Shown here one piece after another: positions 19,183 to 26,990 of a DNA stretch of 64,000 bases. The notes beneath the pieces are model-generated. The model saw nothing but the letters and a program-made list of their open reading frames with translations. It was not told the origin of the DNA and searched no databases. The stretch is taken from positions 78,716-142,715 of the forward strand of contig NZ_QVMI01000007.1 in NCBI RefSeq assembly GCF_010500965.1, read 5' to 3'. The stretch's first letter is position 1; the number at the start of each line of letters is the position of its first letter. A program made the position numbers and the translations under genes. This DNA is from Bacteroides sp. 51. GTDB lineage: Bacteria > Bacteroidota > Bacteroidia > Bacteroidales > Bacteroidaceae.

Positions 19183-19359
19183 ATGGAAGATATTAAAACG
19201 ATTGAGTTTGAAATTGAAAGACTGAAAGCGAGAATGCTACAGTTCGACAGGACAGTCAAAGTATTAGAGATACCAAAGGAGGAAGCAGAACAAAGGCGAA
19301 ACGAAATGTTAGACCGAATGTCAGAACTCCTTAAGCAACGGGATAAATTAAAAGAATAA
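19183..19359 (+). CDS. Small coiled-coil protein (58 aa), unknown function
   Basis: ATG at 19183 opens a 58-residue frame (MEDIKTIEFEIERLKARMLQ... ending QRDKLKE). The composition is almost wholly helical and highly charged, with heptad-like spacing of I/L/M, so a coiled coil is likely. It is preceded by a promoter with an operator-like repeat and followed after 41 nt by a DUF5053 gene. I do not recognise the family. The codon use and the promoter support a real gene. Confidence 0.65.
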   Translation: MEDIKTIEFEIERLKARMLQFDRTVKVLEIPKEEAEQRRNEMLDRMSELLKQRDKLKE

Positions 19360-19400
19360 CCATTACCCCTCGAAAGAGGGACTTTCCAATATATTTGATT

Positions 19401-19811
19401 ATGAAAACAATTAATGAAGAAATAAAGGAATTGTTTACCTTATCAGGTAATGAGTTTGAAAACAGGCTGCAATATCTTAAGGAGACGTATACAGGCAGTG
19501 AAGATAAAAAGAAGCTCTCAGACACTATATTATCAGAGATGGACAATACCATTGAAGATATGAAGCAGCTCGGTGCACAGATGGACGAAATGATATCGTT
19601 AAAGGAGCAATTAAAAGAGGTATCAGAAATTGTTTCTTTATCCTATATTGCTAAACATTACTTTGGTAAAACCCGTTCTTGGCTTTATCAGAGACTTTAC
19701 GGCTATTCGGTAAGAGGAAAGGTTTATAACTTAAATGAAAAGGAGAAGGAGACGTTAAACGCCGCCTTACAAGATATATCAAAACGTATAGGCTCAGTGT
19801 CTGTGATTTAG
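19401..19811 (+). CDS. DUF5053-family protein
   Basis: 136 aa from the ATG at 19401; a TTG two codons earlier is in frame but less likely. The C-terminal half, ISLSYIAKHYFGKTRSWLYQRLYG-like (starting with VSLSYIAKHYFG), matches the Bacteroidetes DUF5053 signature, which looks like a helix-turn-helix (SYIAKHYFGKTRSWLYQRL). The N-terminal half is helical. DUF5053 genes are common in mobile and accessory DNA of Bacteroides; their role is unknown. A DNA-binding function is an inference. A hairpin terminator follows. Confidence 0.85.
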   Translation: MKTINEEIKELFTLSGNEFENRLQYLKETYTGSEDKKKLSDTILSEMDNTIEDMKQLGAQMDEMISLKEQLKEVSEIVSLSYIAKHYFGKTRSWLYQRLYGYSVRGKVYNLNEKEKETLNAALQDISKRIGSVSVI

Positions 19812-19821
19812 TTAGACATTC

Positions 19822-19832
19822 CTTATTGACAC
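19822..19832. repeat. Right inverted repeat around the two-gene cassette
   Basis: CTTATTGACAC, the perfect inverse of 19141-19151, 10 nt after the DUF5053 stop codon. Confidence 0.7.
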
Positions 19833-19860
19833 AAACCCTGTATTGAGCCATACAGGTATC

Positions 19861-19890
19861 AGCCCTGCCATTAGTTTGGTGGGGCTTTTT
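19861..19890 (+). terminator. Rho-independent terminator of the DUF5053 cassette
   Basis: AGCCCTGCCA pairs with TGGTGGGGCT (10 bp including two G-T wobbles) around a 6-nt loop and runs into TTTTT. Confidence 0.8.
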
Positions 19891-20040
19891 GTTGTGTAAA
19901 AATCATGCCAACCCAGGCACCCATTTTTTTTGAAGCCCCCTATCATCAACCGAAACCCACCCGTTCCATATCATGCACAAAGCAAAAAAAACTTTTTGGG
20001 AGGGTATTAGAAGTCAACACCACATCTACCTTGTTTCTTC

Positions 20041-20054
20041 TCAAGCACACGGTG
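20041..20054. repeat. Right copy of the 14-bp direct repeat, next to an orphan minus-strand promoter box
   Basis: TCAAGCACACGGTG, identical to 18813-18826. Outside it, minus-strand TATCTTTG (20082-20075) points towards the repeat, but no gene follows on that strand until yhhQ. From 19891 to 20347 I see no gene; the stretch is AT-rich, and a plus-strand TATCTTTG lies at 20156-20163, about 185 nt before the cold-shock gene. Confidence 0.65.
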
Positions 20055-20155
20055 ATTATTCACTTTTCGGGGTGCAAAGATAGAGAATATTCCAAAGGAA
20101 GTCACATATTAACTTTGTTTTTATGCAAAAACAGGCGATAATTCATTATTTTGGC

Positions 20156-20163
20156 TATCTTTG
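20156..20163 (+). promoter_or_regulatory. Putative -7 box of the cold-shock gene, implying a long leader
   Basis: TATCTTTG about 185 nt upstream of the coding start. A long 5' leader is usual for cold-shock mRNAs. No good -33 element is visible. Confidence 0.4.
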
Positions 20164-20347
20164 TGTCAGAAAACATAATGAGTTCATTCTGCTCTTTATC
20201 TTCTTTGTATCTTTCCAAGCTCTTCTACTTGGTTTTTCCATTGTTAAGATTGAACTGTATAAGCTTCTTTTGTTTACAAATTGACTATTCGAATGTGCTC
20301 GGGTAGGAAATCCACTGTTAATAATCTATTAATTCAAAAAAATATAA

Positions 20348-20788
20348 ATGGCAAAACCTGTATCATTTAACAAAAGAGAGAACGAAAAAAAGAAGGCCGC
20401 CAAACGGCAGGAAAAGCAAAAGCGTAAAGAAGAACGTAAAATGAGTGGAACATCCTCTATGGATGACATGATTGCGTATGTGGACGAAAATGGTAACATC
20501 ACCTCTACTCCTCCGGAAGAGCGTCCTAAGGAAAATATCAAACTGGAAGATATTGCTGTATCAACTCCTAAGAAAGAGGCCGAAGAACCGGCTATATTAA
20601 AAGGAAGGGTTGAGTTTTTTAATTCGGATAAAGGCTTTGGATTTATTAAAGACCTTTCGAGTACAGAGAAATACTTCTTCCACATCTCTAGTGCTCCACA
20701 GAATATTGCAGAGGGACATGTTGTTTCCTTTGAAACGGAACGTGGTGCAAAAGGTATGAATGCTGTTAATATTCAGCCCGCCTCATAG
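20348..20788 (+). CDS. Cold-shock domain protein with basic N-terminal extension
   Basis: 146 aa. Residues 1-35 are extremely basic (KRENEKKKAAKRQEKQKRKE), and residues about 80-146 form a cold-shock domain (LKGRVEFFNSDKGFGFIKDL with RNP1-like KGFGFI, and KYFFHIS for RNP2-like FFH). It is an RNA or single-stranded DNA chaperone. The long basic tail distinguishes it from the 65-70 aa CspA proteins and is common in Bacteroidetes. Confidence 0.9.
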   Translation: MAKPVSFNKRENEKKKAAKRQEKQKRKEERKMSGTSSMDDMIAYVDENGNITSTPPEERPKENIKLEDIAVSTPKKEAEEPAILKGRVEFFNSDKGFGFIKDLSSTEKYFFHISSAPQNIAEGHVVSFETERGAKGMNAVNIQPAS

Positions 20789-20940
20789 AAAAAAAACTCA
20801 AAAGATTAACGCATCTAACACACCTCTCCTACAATGGCCTATTCATGGGGGAAAGAAGTGTGTCAATTGCTTTTAGATACTGTCACGCTCCTACAAATCT
20901 AACACGTTTGACGAGAAATAAAAATGGCATAAGTCTCAAT

Positions 20941-21021
20941 ACACCCGGGTCTTCCAGTTAGGAACACCCGGGTGTATTGCATAGAAAGACCCGGGTCTTC
21001 TTCATCGAAACACCCGGGTCT
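20941..21021. repeat. Palindrome array B: four ACCCGGGT-core units, 23-bp period
   Basis: Units at 20941-20952 (ACACCCGGGTCT), 20964-20975 (ACACCCGGGTGT), 20987-20998 (AGACCCGGGTCT) and 21010-21021 (ACACCCGGGTCT). All starts are 23 bp apart, and the spacers (TCCAGTTAGGA, ATTGCATAGAA, TCTTCATCGAA) are unrelated. The array lies between the convergent ends of the cold-shock gene and the FadL-like gene. Two units show outer-base changes, one of them compensated on both sides (AGAC...GTCT). Confidence 0.95.
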
Positions 21022-21081
21022 TTTACGTTGTATTAAACTAGCTTTGTAGTAATCTGAAAGCAGGATTTATCTTTTCTTCAA

Positions 21082-22539
21082 TTAGAATTTGTAATCAATG
21101 CCAATACCAAACACTTTGTTCGTACGATTAAATACATCTTTTCCCGGAATGCCCACTTCTGTAGCAGGGTTAACTATTCCATTATAAGCAGTCCATTCTT
21201 TATTATACTCCTCATAATCTGTCCAGAAATAAGCTATATTTACCTTCAACTTAGGAGTCACATTAAAGCCTGCTCCAAAACCATAAGAATAGGAACTGAT
21301 AGAGAAACTCATATCACTCTGATAGCCATCTTCTACTCCATATTTGGTACGTTGAAGGCCCGCACTCACTTGCCATGCTTTAGTGATATCCCATTCCAGT
21401 CCGGCTTGGTATTCATTTGTTCCCGGATTAATATAATCTTGCTTATTATTAGCCATCTTTGCATGAGTATCAAAGAAATGATGGTATCCTATAGATGCTC
21501 TTAACACAGGAAGGATTTCGTATGAAACACCAACAGAAAGCAGGCTTGGAATATCATGAGGGGTATTTACACCATCCTTAAACATTCCGGTGTCATCAAT
21601 CTTAGTCTTATTTTCTACATTCAAGCGGGTATTGAATTCGTATTTCGCACCAATATTCCATTTTCCCATCTTGAAATCCATACCGATAATAGGAGTTACC
21701 CCCCAACCGGTTTGGTCACAATCCAGTTCCTTATCTTTTGTTTGGTCGGCTACCGCTTTCGTTGCTGTGGCTGTTGCCATATACTTTTCGTAATTCTCCA
21801 TATCTCCGGCGGCCAGAAACTGCTCGGCAGCGGCAGCAGCAGCGGCTGACATTGTATTAAAGGTGCTATTCAGATTCACCATTTCTCCTCCGCCAACATT
21901 AGCCTGAATATTACGAATATATCCTACATATCCATTGCTAACATAATTCATACGAACTCCGGCATAAGCAGAAAGGTAATCATTTATTTTGTACGCAGCC
22001 CCTAATTGGAGACCATAAATCAATTGTTTCCCTTCCATATAGCTATCTACCGAGTATTTATTAGTCCCCGGGAACCCATTCTGAGAAAGCATTGCAGGAA
22101 TCATAGAAACCTGAGATTCAAAAGAACCCAGACCTTCGTTAAAGGTAGCCTTACCACCTCCTCCACTTACTGCAAAATGTCCTCCGAAAGCCCACTTATC
22201 ATATTTATATACAGCAAATAAACTTGGAATAATGGGAACGGATGCTTCACCTTTATACTTTTTAGTTTCATTTCCCCCAAATCCTGCAAGAGGGGCAAAC
22301 GTAGAATGTATTGTTCTCGTCTGAAATGCACTTTGATTATTGAACGACACATGAAGTCCTTTGTCCATAAAAGCAATCCCTGCCGGATTAGAATATAACG
22401 CATCTATTTGCGTTGAAGCGCCACGCGCCGGATTTCTCAGAAACAAAATATGTTGATTTGTATTCGTCAGGAGACCTCCCGCAAAAGTTGGAATTGAAAC
22501 CATCAGCATCAACATGCTGGTTATCCAAAATTTCTTCAT
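21082..22539 (-). CDS. OmpP1/FadL/TodX-family outer-membrane transport protein
   Basis: 485-aa beta-barrel with a cleaved signal peptide (ends IPTFAGG) and the FadL-type hatch region NTNQHILFLRNPARGASTQIDALYSNPAGIAFMDKG near the N-terminus (NPARG and YSNPAGIAF are typical). The C-terminus ends with an aromatic beta-strand (FGIGIDYKF), as outer-membrane barrels do. It probably lets hydrophobic compounds such as long-chain fatty acids pass. A low-complexity alanine run (AAAAAAAEQF) lies in an extracellular loop. A minus-strand -7 box TATCTTTG lies at 22576-22569. Confidence 0.9.
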   Translation of the reverse strand: MKKFWITSMLMLMVSIPTFAGGLLTNTNQHILFLRNPARGASTQIDALYSNPAGIAFMDKGLHVSFNNQSAFQTRTIHSTFAPLAGFGGNETKKYKGEASVPIIPSLFAVYKYDKWAFGGHFAVSGGGGKATFNEGLGSFESQVSMIPAMLSQNGFPGTNKYSVDSYMEGKQLIYGLQLGAAYKINDYLSAYAGVRMNYVSNGYVGYIRNIQANVGGGEMVNLNSTFNTMSAAAAAAAEQFLAAGDMENYEKYMATATATKAVADQTKDKELDCDQTGWGVTPIIGMDFKMGKWNIGAKYEFNTRLNVENKTKIDDTGMFKDGVNTPHDIPSLLSVGVSYEILPVLRASIGYHHFFDTHAKMANNKQDYINPGTNEYQAGLEWDITKAWQVSAGLQRTKYGVEDGYQSDMSFSISSYSYGFGAGFNVTPKLKVNIAYFWTDYEEYNKEWTAYNGIVNPATEVGIPGKDVFNRTNKVFGIGIDYKF

Positions 22540-22568
22540 TCTTATCTTTATTTAGATTAATTTGGGCG

Positions 22569-22576
22569 CAAAGATA
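22569..22576 (-). promoter_or_regulatory. Putative -7 box of the FadL-like gene
   Basis: Minus-strand TATCTTTG 29 nt before the start codon, in the 217-bp divergent gap with the dehydrogenase. No matching -33 element at the usual distance. Confidence 0.45.
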
Positions 22577-22756
22577 GTATTTAATTGCACAAACCACGCA
22601 ATGATGTGCAACATTTTTATATATCACAACATAAAACCAGCAAAAGAAAACGGTTTCAATAGAAACCATCTATCACGCCATAGCTAGTTTTAGCTACTCC
22701 ATTCAAACAAAATGTATTCTTAAATGTTCTATATTTACATATATAATAAAGGTAAT

Positions 22757-23755
22757 ATGGCATTTACAATTGCATTTTTCGGTACTCAACCGTACGATGA
22801 AACATCTTTCAATGAAAGAAACAAACCGTTTGGATTTGAATTCAAATTCTTCAAAGGACACCTGAACAAGAACAACGTAATTCTGACCCAGGGAGTGGAT
22901 GCAGTATGCATCTTTGTTAATGATACGGCCGACGCTGAGGTAATCCGCATTATGGCCGGGAACAAAGTGAAACTACTCGCATTACGCTGTGCCGGTTTCA
23001 ACAATGTCGATTTAGCTGCCGCGGCTAAGTATAACATTCCCGTAGTTCGTGTTCCGGCTTATTCACCTTATGCAGTGGCCGAGCACACCGTGGCATTGAT
23101 GCTTTCATTGAACCGAAAAATACCCCGTGCCGTATGGCGCACCCGCGATGGGAATTTCTCATTAAACGGCTTGCTGGGTTTCGATATGCATGGCAAAACA
23201 GCCGGAATCATCGGTACCGGTAAGATAGCGAAGATACTCATTCAGATTCTGCGTGGATTCGGCATGAATATACTCGCTTACGATATTTATCCGGACCATA
23301 ACTTTGCCCGCCAACACCAGGTGGTATACACCACATTGGACGAGTTATACAAGGCTTCGGATATCATATCCCTGCATTGCCCGCTTACCGAGGACACTAA
23401 GTATCTTATCAATGATTACAGCATCAGCAAAATGAAAGATGGAGTGATGCTTATCAATACCGGTCGTGGACAGTTAATTCACACCACTGCATTGATCGAA
23501 GGACTCAAAAGCAAAAAAATCGGCTACGCCGGATTGGATGTATATGAAGAAGAGAGCGAATACTTTTACGAAGATAAGTCGGACCGCATCATCGACGATG
23601 ATATACTAGCCCGCCTCCTGTCTTTTAACAATGTGATCGTAACCTCACACCAGGCATTCTTCACCAAAGAAGCCTTGGAGAACATTGCAGATACAACCCT
23701 GAATAATATAAAAGATTTTATTAATAACAAACCCTTAACAAACGAAGTAAAATGA
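22757..23755 (+). CDS. ldhA: D-lactate dehydrogenase (2-hydroxyacid dehydrogenase family)
   Basis: NAD-dependent reduction of pyruvate to D-lactate. Blocks: LALRCAGFNNVDLAAAAKYN, VAEHTVALMLSLNRKI, the NAD motif GIIGTGKIAKILIQIL, SLHCPLTEDTKYLIN, catalytic Arg in LINTGRGQLIHT, Glu in AGLDVYEEE and the catalytic His in VTSHQAFFTKEAL. I chose ATG 22757 because it gives the canonical MAFTIAFFGT start and 332 aa, with AAAGG 4-8 nt upstream; an ATG 33 nt earlier would add MFYIYIYNKGN. It overlaps the pirin gene by ATGA. Confidence 0.93.
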   Translation: MAFTIAFFGTQPYDETSFNERNKPFGFEFKFFKGHLNKNNVILTQGVDAVCIFVNDTADAEVIRIMAGNKVKLLALRCAGFNNVDLAAAAKYNIPVVRVPAYSPYAVAEHTVALMLSLNRKIPRAVWRTRDGNFSLNGLLGFDMHGKTAGIIGTGKIAKILIQILRGFGMNILAYDIYPDHNFARQHQVVYTTLDELYKASDIISLHCPLTEDTKYLINDYSISKMKDGVMLINTGRGQLIHTTALIEGLKSKKIGYAGLDVYEEESEYFYEDKSDRIIDDDILARLLSFNNVIVTSHQAFFTKEALENIADTTLNNIKDFINNKPLTNEVK

Positions 23756-24462
23756 AAAAGATTTATCACAAAGCCAGCACAAGAGGGCATTCTTTGTACG
23801 ATTGGTTGGATAGCCACCATACATTTAGTTTTGACCAGTATTATGATCCGCAGCGGGTACATTTCGGTGCACTTCGCGTATTAAATGACGACCGCGTTGC
23901 TCCCGGCGAAGGATTTGGCACGCATCCACATAAGAATATGGAAATAATTTCCATACCTTTGAAGGGCGCTTTGCAGCATGGCGATAGTCATAACAACAGT
24001 AAAGTAGTACGTCCGGGCGATATACAGACCATGAGTGCCGGTACGGGAATATATCATAGTGAAATGAATTTCAGTAATACGGAACCCGTTGAGTTCTTGC
24101 AAATCTGGGTACTTCCACGTAAGAACAACACCGCTCCCGCTTATAAGGACTATGATATCCGCCCGTTGCTTAAAAAGAATGAACTAACGCCGATCGTTGC
24201 ACCCGATGATAGTGCTCCGGCCACGTTATTGCAAGACACTTGGTTCTCTATCGGTGAGGTAGAAAAAGGAAAGAGCATCGAATATAAGATGCACCAACCC
24301 GGCAACGGGGTGTACATCTTCCTGATCGAAGGAAAAATAGAAGTAAATGGCGACATCCTTTTACGTCGCGACGGCATGGGAGTCTATGACGCGGACAGCC
24401 TCACGTTGGAAACAGTAGAAGACTCACACATTCTACTGATTGAGGTGCCTATGGTCGTATAG
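23752..24462 (+). CDS. Pirin-family cupin protein
   Basis: 236 aa, two cupin domains. The metal-site residues of the N-terminal cupin, His58 and His60 (GFGTHPHKNMEII), His102 and Glu104 (TGIYHSEMN), are all present. The C-terminal part (HQPGNGVYIFLIEGKIEVNG) is the second cupin. Pirins bind iron and some are quercetin dioxygenases; the role here is unknown. The start overlaps the dehydrogenase stop (ATGA), so the two genes are translationally coupled. Confidence 0.92.
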   Translation: MKKIYHKASTRGHSLYDWLDSHHTFSFDQYYDPQRVHFGALRVLNDDRVAPGEGFGTHPHKNMEIISIPLKGALQHGDSHNNSKVVRPGDIQTMSAGTGIYHSEMNFSNTEPVEFLQIWVLPRKNNTAPAYKDYDIRPLLKKNELTPIVAPDDSAPATLLQDTWFSIGEVEKGKSIEYKMHQPGNGVYIFLIEGKIEVNGDILLRRDGMGVYDADSLTLETVEDSHILLIEVPMVV

Positions 24463-24496
24463 ACCGGAAGCTGAAATTAAGAACATAACATAGAGA

Positions 24497-25141
24497 ATGG
24501 AAATAGATTTATCGCGCATCCGAAAGGATTATAATAAAAACGGGTTGAAGGAGAGTAATACTCCCGACGACCCGTTACAACTCTTTCAACAGTGGCTATA
24601 CGAGGCTATTGAAGGTAAAGTCAACGAGCCGACCGCCGTACTTGCCGGCACCGTATCGCCCGAGGGTAAGCCAGCCACACGTACGGTCTTATTGAAAGAT
24701 TTGCATGATGGTCATTTCATTTTCTATACCAATTACCATAGCAGAAAAGGGAAGCATTTGGAAGAGAATCCGAATGTTTCTCTTTCTTTCGTTTGGCATG
24801 AATTGGAAAGGCAGGTACATATTGAAGGTACAGCCGTAAAAGTATCCCCGGAGGAATCGGATGCTTACTTCAAAACGCGTCCTTATAAAAGCCGCGTCGG
24901 TGCACGTATTTCTCCACAGAGTCAGCCGATAGCCAGCCGGATGCAACTGATTCGCGCCTTTATCAAAGAAGCAGCCCATTGGGTAGGCAAAGAAGTAGAA
25001 CGTCCCGAACACTGGGGTGGCTATGCCGTAACCCCCACCCGGATAGAGTTCTGGCAAGGACGCCCAAACCGCCTGCACGACCGCATTCTTTACACACTGC
25101 AACCAGATGGCAACTGGTCCAAAACCCGAATCGCCCCCTAA
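24497..25141 (+). CDS. pdxH: Pyridoxine/pyridoxamine 5'-phosphate oxidase PdxH
   Basis: FMN-dependent oxidation of PNP and PMP to pyridoxal 5'-phosphate. 214 aa with the family blocks DPLQLFQQWLYEA, RTVLLKDLHDGHFIFYTNYH, SRKGKHLEENPNVSLSFVWH, RQVHIEGTAVKVS, FKTRPYKSRVGARISPQSQP, EHWGGYAVTPTRIEFWQGRP and NRLHDRILY. Third gene of the ldhA-pirin-pdxH run. A GC-rich repeat begins flush with the stop codon. Confidence 0.95.
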   Translation: MEIDLSRIRKDYNKNGLKESNTPDDPLQLFQQWLYEAIEGKVNEPTAVLAGTVSPEGKPATRTVLLKDLHDGHFIFYTNYHSRKGKHLEENPNVSLSFVWHELERQVHIEGTAVKVSPEESDAYFKTRPYKSRVGARISPQSQPIASRMQLIRAFIKEAAHWVGKEVERPEHWGGYAVTPTRIEFWQGRPNRLHDRILYTLQPDGNWSKTRIAP

Positions 25142-25181
25142 GCGGCAAGGTGGCGGCAAGGTGCGGCAAGGTGCCGCAGCC
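25142..25181. repeat. GCGGCAAGGT repeat cluster after pdxH
   Basis: GCGGCAAGG occurs three times, ending in GCGGCAAGGTGCCGC. It begins directly after the pdxH stop codon. Related sequence starts flush with another stop codon at 26798. Confidence 0.8.
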
Positions 25182-25476
25182 AGGTTTCCATGCGGGCGAC
25201 CTCAATAACTGGCATTGGAGTGAAGAATCGACCGAACAGGAGATTCGAAAAGCAGAAGGCGACTTCCTGGCAGAAGTTAAAAATATAAAACAAGTAGTCC
25301 CCCAAATGCACTTTGTGATGTTTCCAGTCGATTCCAGGCTAGGAAAAGATTATATGAAAGGTCCAAAACTGTTCACAGAACAAATAAAAACAAGTATATT
25401 TGTACCTATGCACTTCAGTGAGCATTATGATGGGGGGATCACCATCAGCGATCGCAAAGAGACATTCGACATTTAA
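25180..25476 (+). pseudogene. C-terminal fragment of an MBL-fold (UlaG-like) metallohydrolase
   Basis: The frame PGFHAGDLNNWHWSEEST...DFLAEVKNIKQ...MHFVMFPVDSRLGKDYMKG...TSIFVPMHFSEHY is the C-terminal third of a metallo-beta-lactamase-fold hydrolase, with the late metal ligand Asp in HAGDLNNWHW and the final His in PMHF. The N-terminal part with the HxHxDH site is absent. Similarity begins exactly at the edge of the GCGGCAAGG repeat, with no start codon in a sensible place, so I read it as a truncated gene made by a repeat-associated deletion. The open frame continues upstream only as an out-of-phase reading of pdxH. Confidence 0.8.
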
Positions 25477-25496
25477 TAAATTAATTATAAAGCATC

Positions 25497-26798
25497 ATGA
25501 AAAAACTAACGCTCATTTTTGTCATCCTTCTGGCTTGCATACCAAGCATATTGATGGCACAGGACGATAGCAAATATCTCGTTGGGGCTGTTCCCGAAGT
25601 AGATGGCAAAGTCGTTTTTAAAAGAGAATTTGATTTAAGCGGAGCCGGGCAAGACGCAATTTACGAACGTATGCTCACCTGGGTCACCAACCGTATGGCT
25701 CAAAACGAAAATGTGAGCCGTGTAGTATATTCGGACAAAGACAAAGGCTCAATTGCTGCCATGGGACAGGAATACCTCGTGTTCAAATCCAGCGCCCTAT
25801 CACTAGACCGTTCTGTTATTAACTATCAGATCACCATTACCTGCCAACCGGGAAAATGTTTAGTGGAAATGGAAAAGATTCGCTATACCTACCAGGAAAA
25901 AGAGAAATATGATGCAGAAGAATGGATTACCGATGAAGTTGCATTGAACAAAGCAAAAACCAAATTGGTTCGTGGCTTGGCTAAGTTCCGCACCAAAACA
26001 GTCGATTTTGCCGAAGATATGTTTGACAGCGCACAAGCCGCATTGGGCATCGCCAAAGTAGAATCTGTAGTTCAGGTTCCTGTGGTATCTGCTGTAGCTC
26101 CCCCACTTGCCGGAACACAAGCTGCCGCGCAAGCTGCTGCTCCTGTAGTTGTTGCTCCTGCTGTTACCACTGCTCCCGTTGTGACGTCTACTCCTGTAGT
26201 GACATCTACTCCTGTAGTTGCTGCTACTCCCGTAGTAACTGCTGCACCAGTAGTAACCAACACAACTGTATCAACAATCGTATCTGCCCCACTGACAGGC
26301 TACAAACAAATCGCTCCTGATAAAATACCAGGCAATATCATCAAGATGTTAAGCGAAGATTGGATGCTGATCACAGCCGGTAACAAAGATAAATTCAACA
26401 TGATGACCGCCAGCTGGGGTGGACTCGGAGTTTTATACGGTAAACCAACATTTACTTGTTATATCAACCCCACCCGCTACACTTACCAGCTGATGGAAAA
26501 GAACGATACATATACCTTAACTTTCTATACGGAAGCATATCGCGATGCACTTCAATATTGCGGAACCAATAGCGGAAAGAACACAGATAAGGTTAAAGGC
26601 TCGGGATTATCTCCAATCACTACTCCCGACGGTAGCCAAGCCTTCTCGGAAGCATGGCTGATCATTGAATGCCGTAAACTGGTATCTCAATCCATCACTC
26701 CCGAAGCTATCTCCAACGAAAAAGTAAAAGATGAATGGGCCGGTAAACAACTACACAAAATGTACATCGGCGAAATCATCAACGTTTGGGTTAAATAG
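25497..26798 (+). CDS. Exported DUF4468 / flavin-reductase-like fusion protein
   Basis: 433 aa with signal peptide (ends SILMAQ). Residues about 30-180 match DUF4468, a TBP-like-fold domain of exported Bacteroidetes proteins (VDGKVVFKREFDLSGAGQDAIYERM...). Residues about 190-270 are a low-complexity Val/Pro/Ala/Thr linker with a repeated TPVVTSTPVV pattern. Residues about 275-433 look like a flavin-reductase-type FMN-binding split barrel (KMLSEDWMLITAGNKDKFNM-type start, MMTASWGG, PTFTCYINPTRYTYQLM, YTLTFYTEAYRDALQYCG). In non-exported relatives the last domain stands alone. An exported split-barrel flavoprotein suggests periplasmic redox chemistry (inference). Confidence 0.8.
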   Translation: MKKLTLIFVILLACIPSILMAQDDSKYLVGAVPEVDGKVVFKREFDLSGAGQDAIYERMLTWVTNRMAQNENVSRVVYSDKDKGSIAAMGQEYLVFKSSALSLDRSVINYQITITCQPGKCLVEMEKIRYTYQEKEKYDAEEWITDEVALNKAKTKLVRGLAKFRTKTVDFAEDMFDSAQAALGIAKVESVVQVPVVSAVAPPLAGTQAAAQAAAPVVVAPAVTTAPVVTSTPVVTSTPVVAATPVVTAAPVVTNTTVSTIVSAPLTGYKQIAPDKIPGNIIKMLSEDWMLITAGNKDKFNMMTASWGGLGVLYGKPTFTCYINPTRYTYQLMEKNDTYTLTFYTEAYRDALQYCGTNSGKNTDKVKGSGLSPITTPDGSQAFSEAWLIIECRKLVSQSITPEAISNEKVKDEWAGKQLHKMYIGEIINVWVK

Positions 26799-26838
26799 CG
26801 GCAAGGTGCCGCTGCCAGTGGCGGCAAGCCGCGCTGCG
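26798..26838. repeat. GCGGCAAGGTGCCGC-type repeat, second site
   Basis: Begins with the last base of the stop codon of the DUF4468 gene. It contains GCGGCAAGGTGCCGC, then TGCCAGTG, then GCGGCAA and GCCGCGCTGCGC, a GC-rich imperfect palindrome related to 25142-25181. Confidence 0.8.
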
Positions 26839-26876
26839 CATTAGGAAAAGGGAGCTCAAAAAAGTCAATGATTTGC

Positions 26877-26956
26877 TGTAGGGGCGGTTCGCGAACCGCC
26901 CGAAAATGGTGTTCTGTACTTCCTGGACATTGGGCGGTTCACGAACCACCCCTACA
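26877..26956. repeat. 80-bp MITE-like inverted repeat with GGGCGGTTCGCGAACCGCCC ends
   Basis: The left end TGTAG + GGGCGGTTCGCGAACCGCCC (26877-26901) is inverted at 26932-26956 with two mismatches; each arm is itself a palindrome. A single arm with the same sequence occurs at 30291-30315. No coding sequence is inside. Confidence 0.85.
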
Positions 26957-26990
26957 AGATTGGCTTTTTGGTCATCCCCAATCTCAGCAT

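Noticed and set aside
20029-20054. Second, decayed preQ1 riboswitch on the minus strand at the right direct repeat
   Set aside because: It shares CGTGTGCTTGA and a later AAACAAG, but lacks the closing P1 strand and has no downstream gene; a direct repeat explains it better.
24979-25476. Single 165-aa gene overlapping pdxH
   Set aside because: Its first two thirds are an out-of-phase reading of pdxH and the repeat; only the last 98 residues have homology, as a truncated hydrolase.
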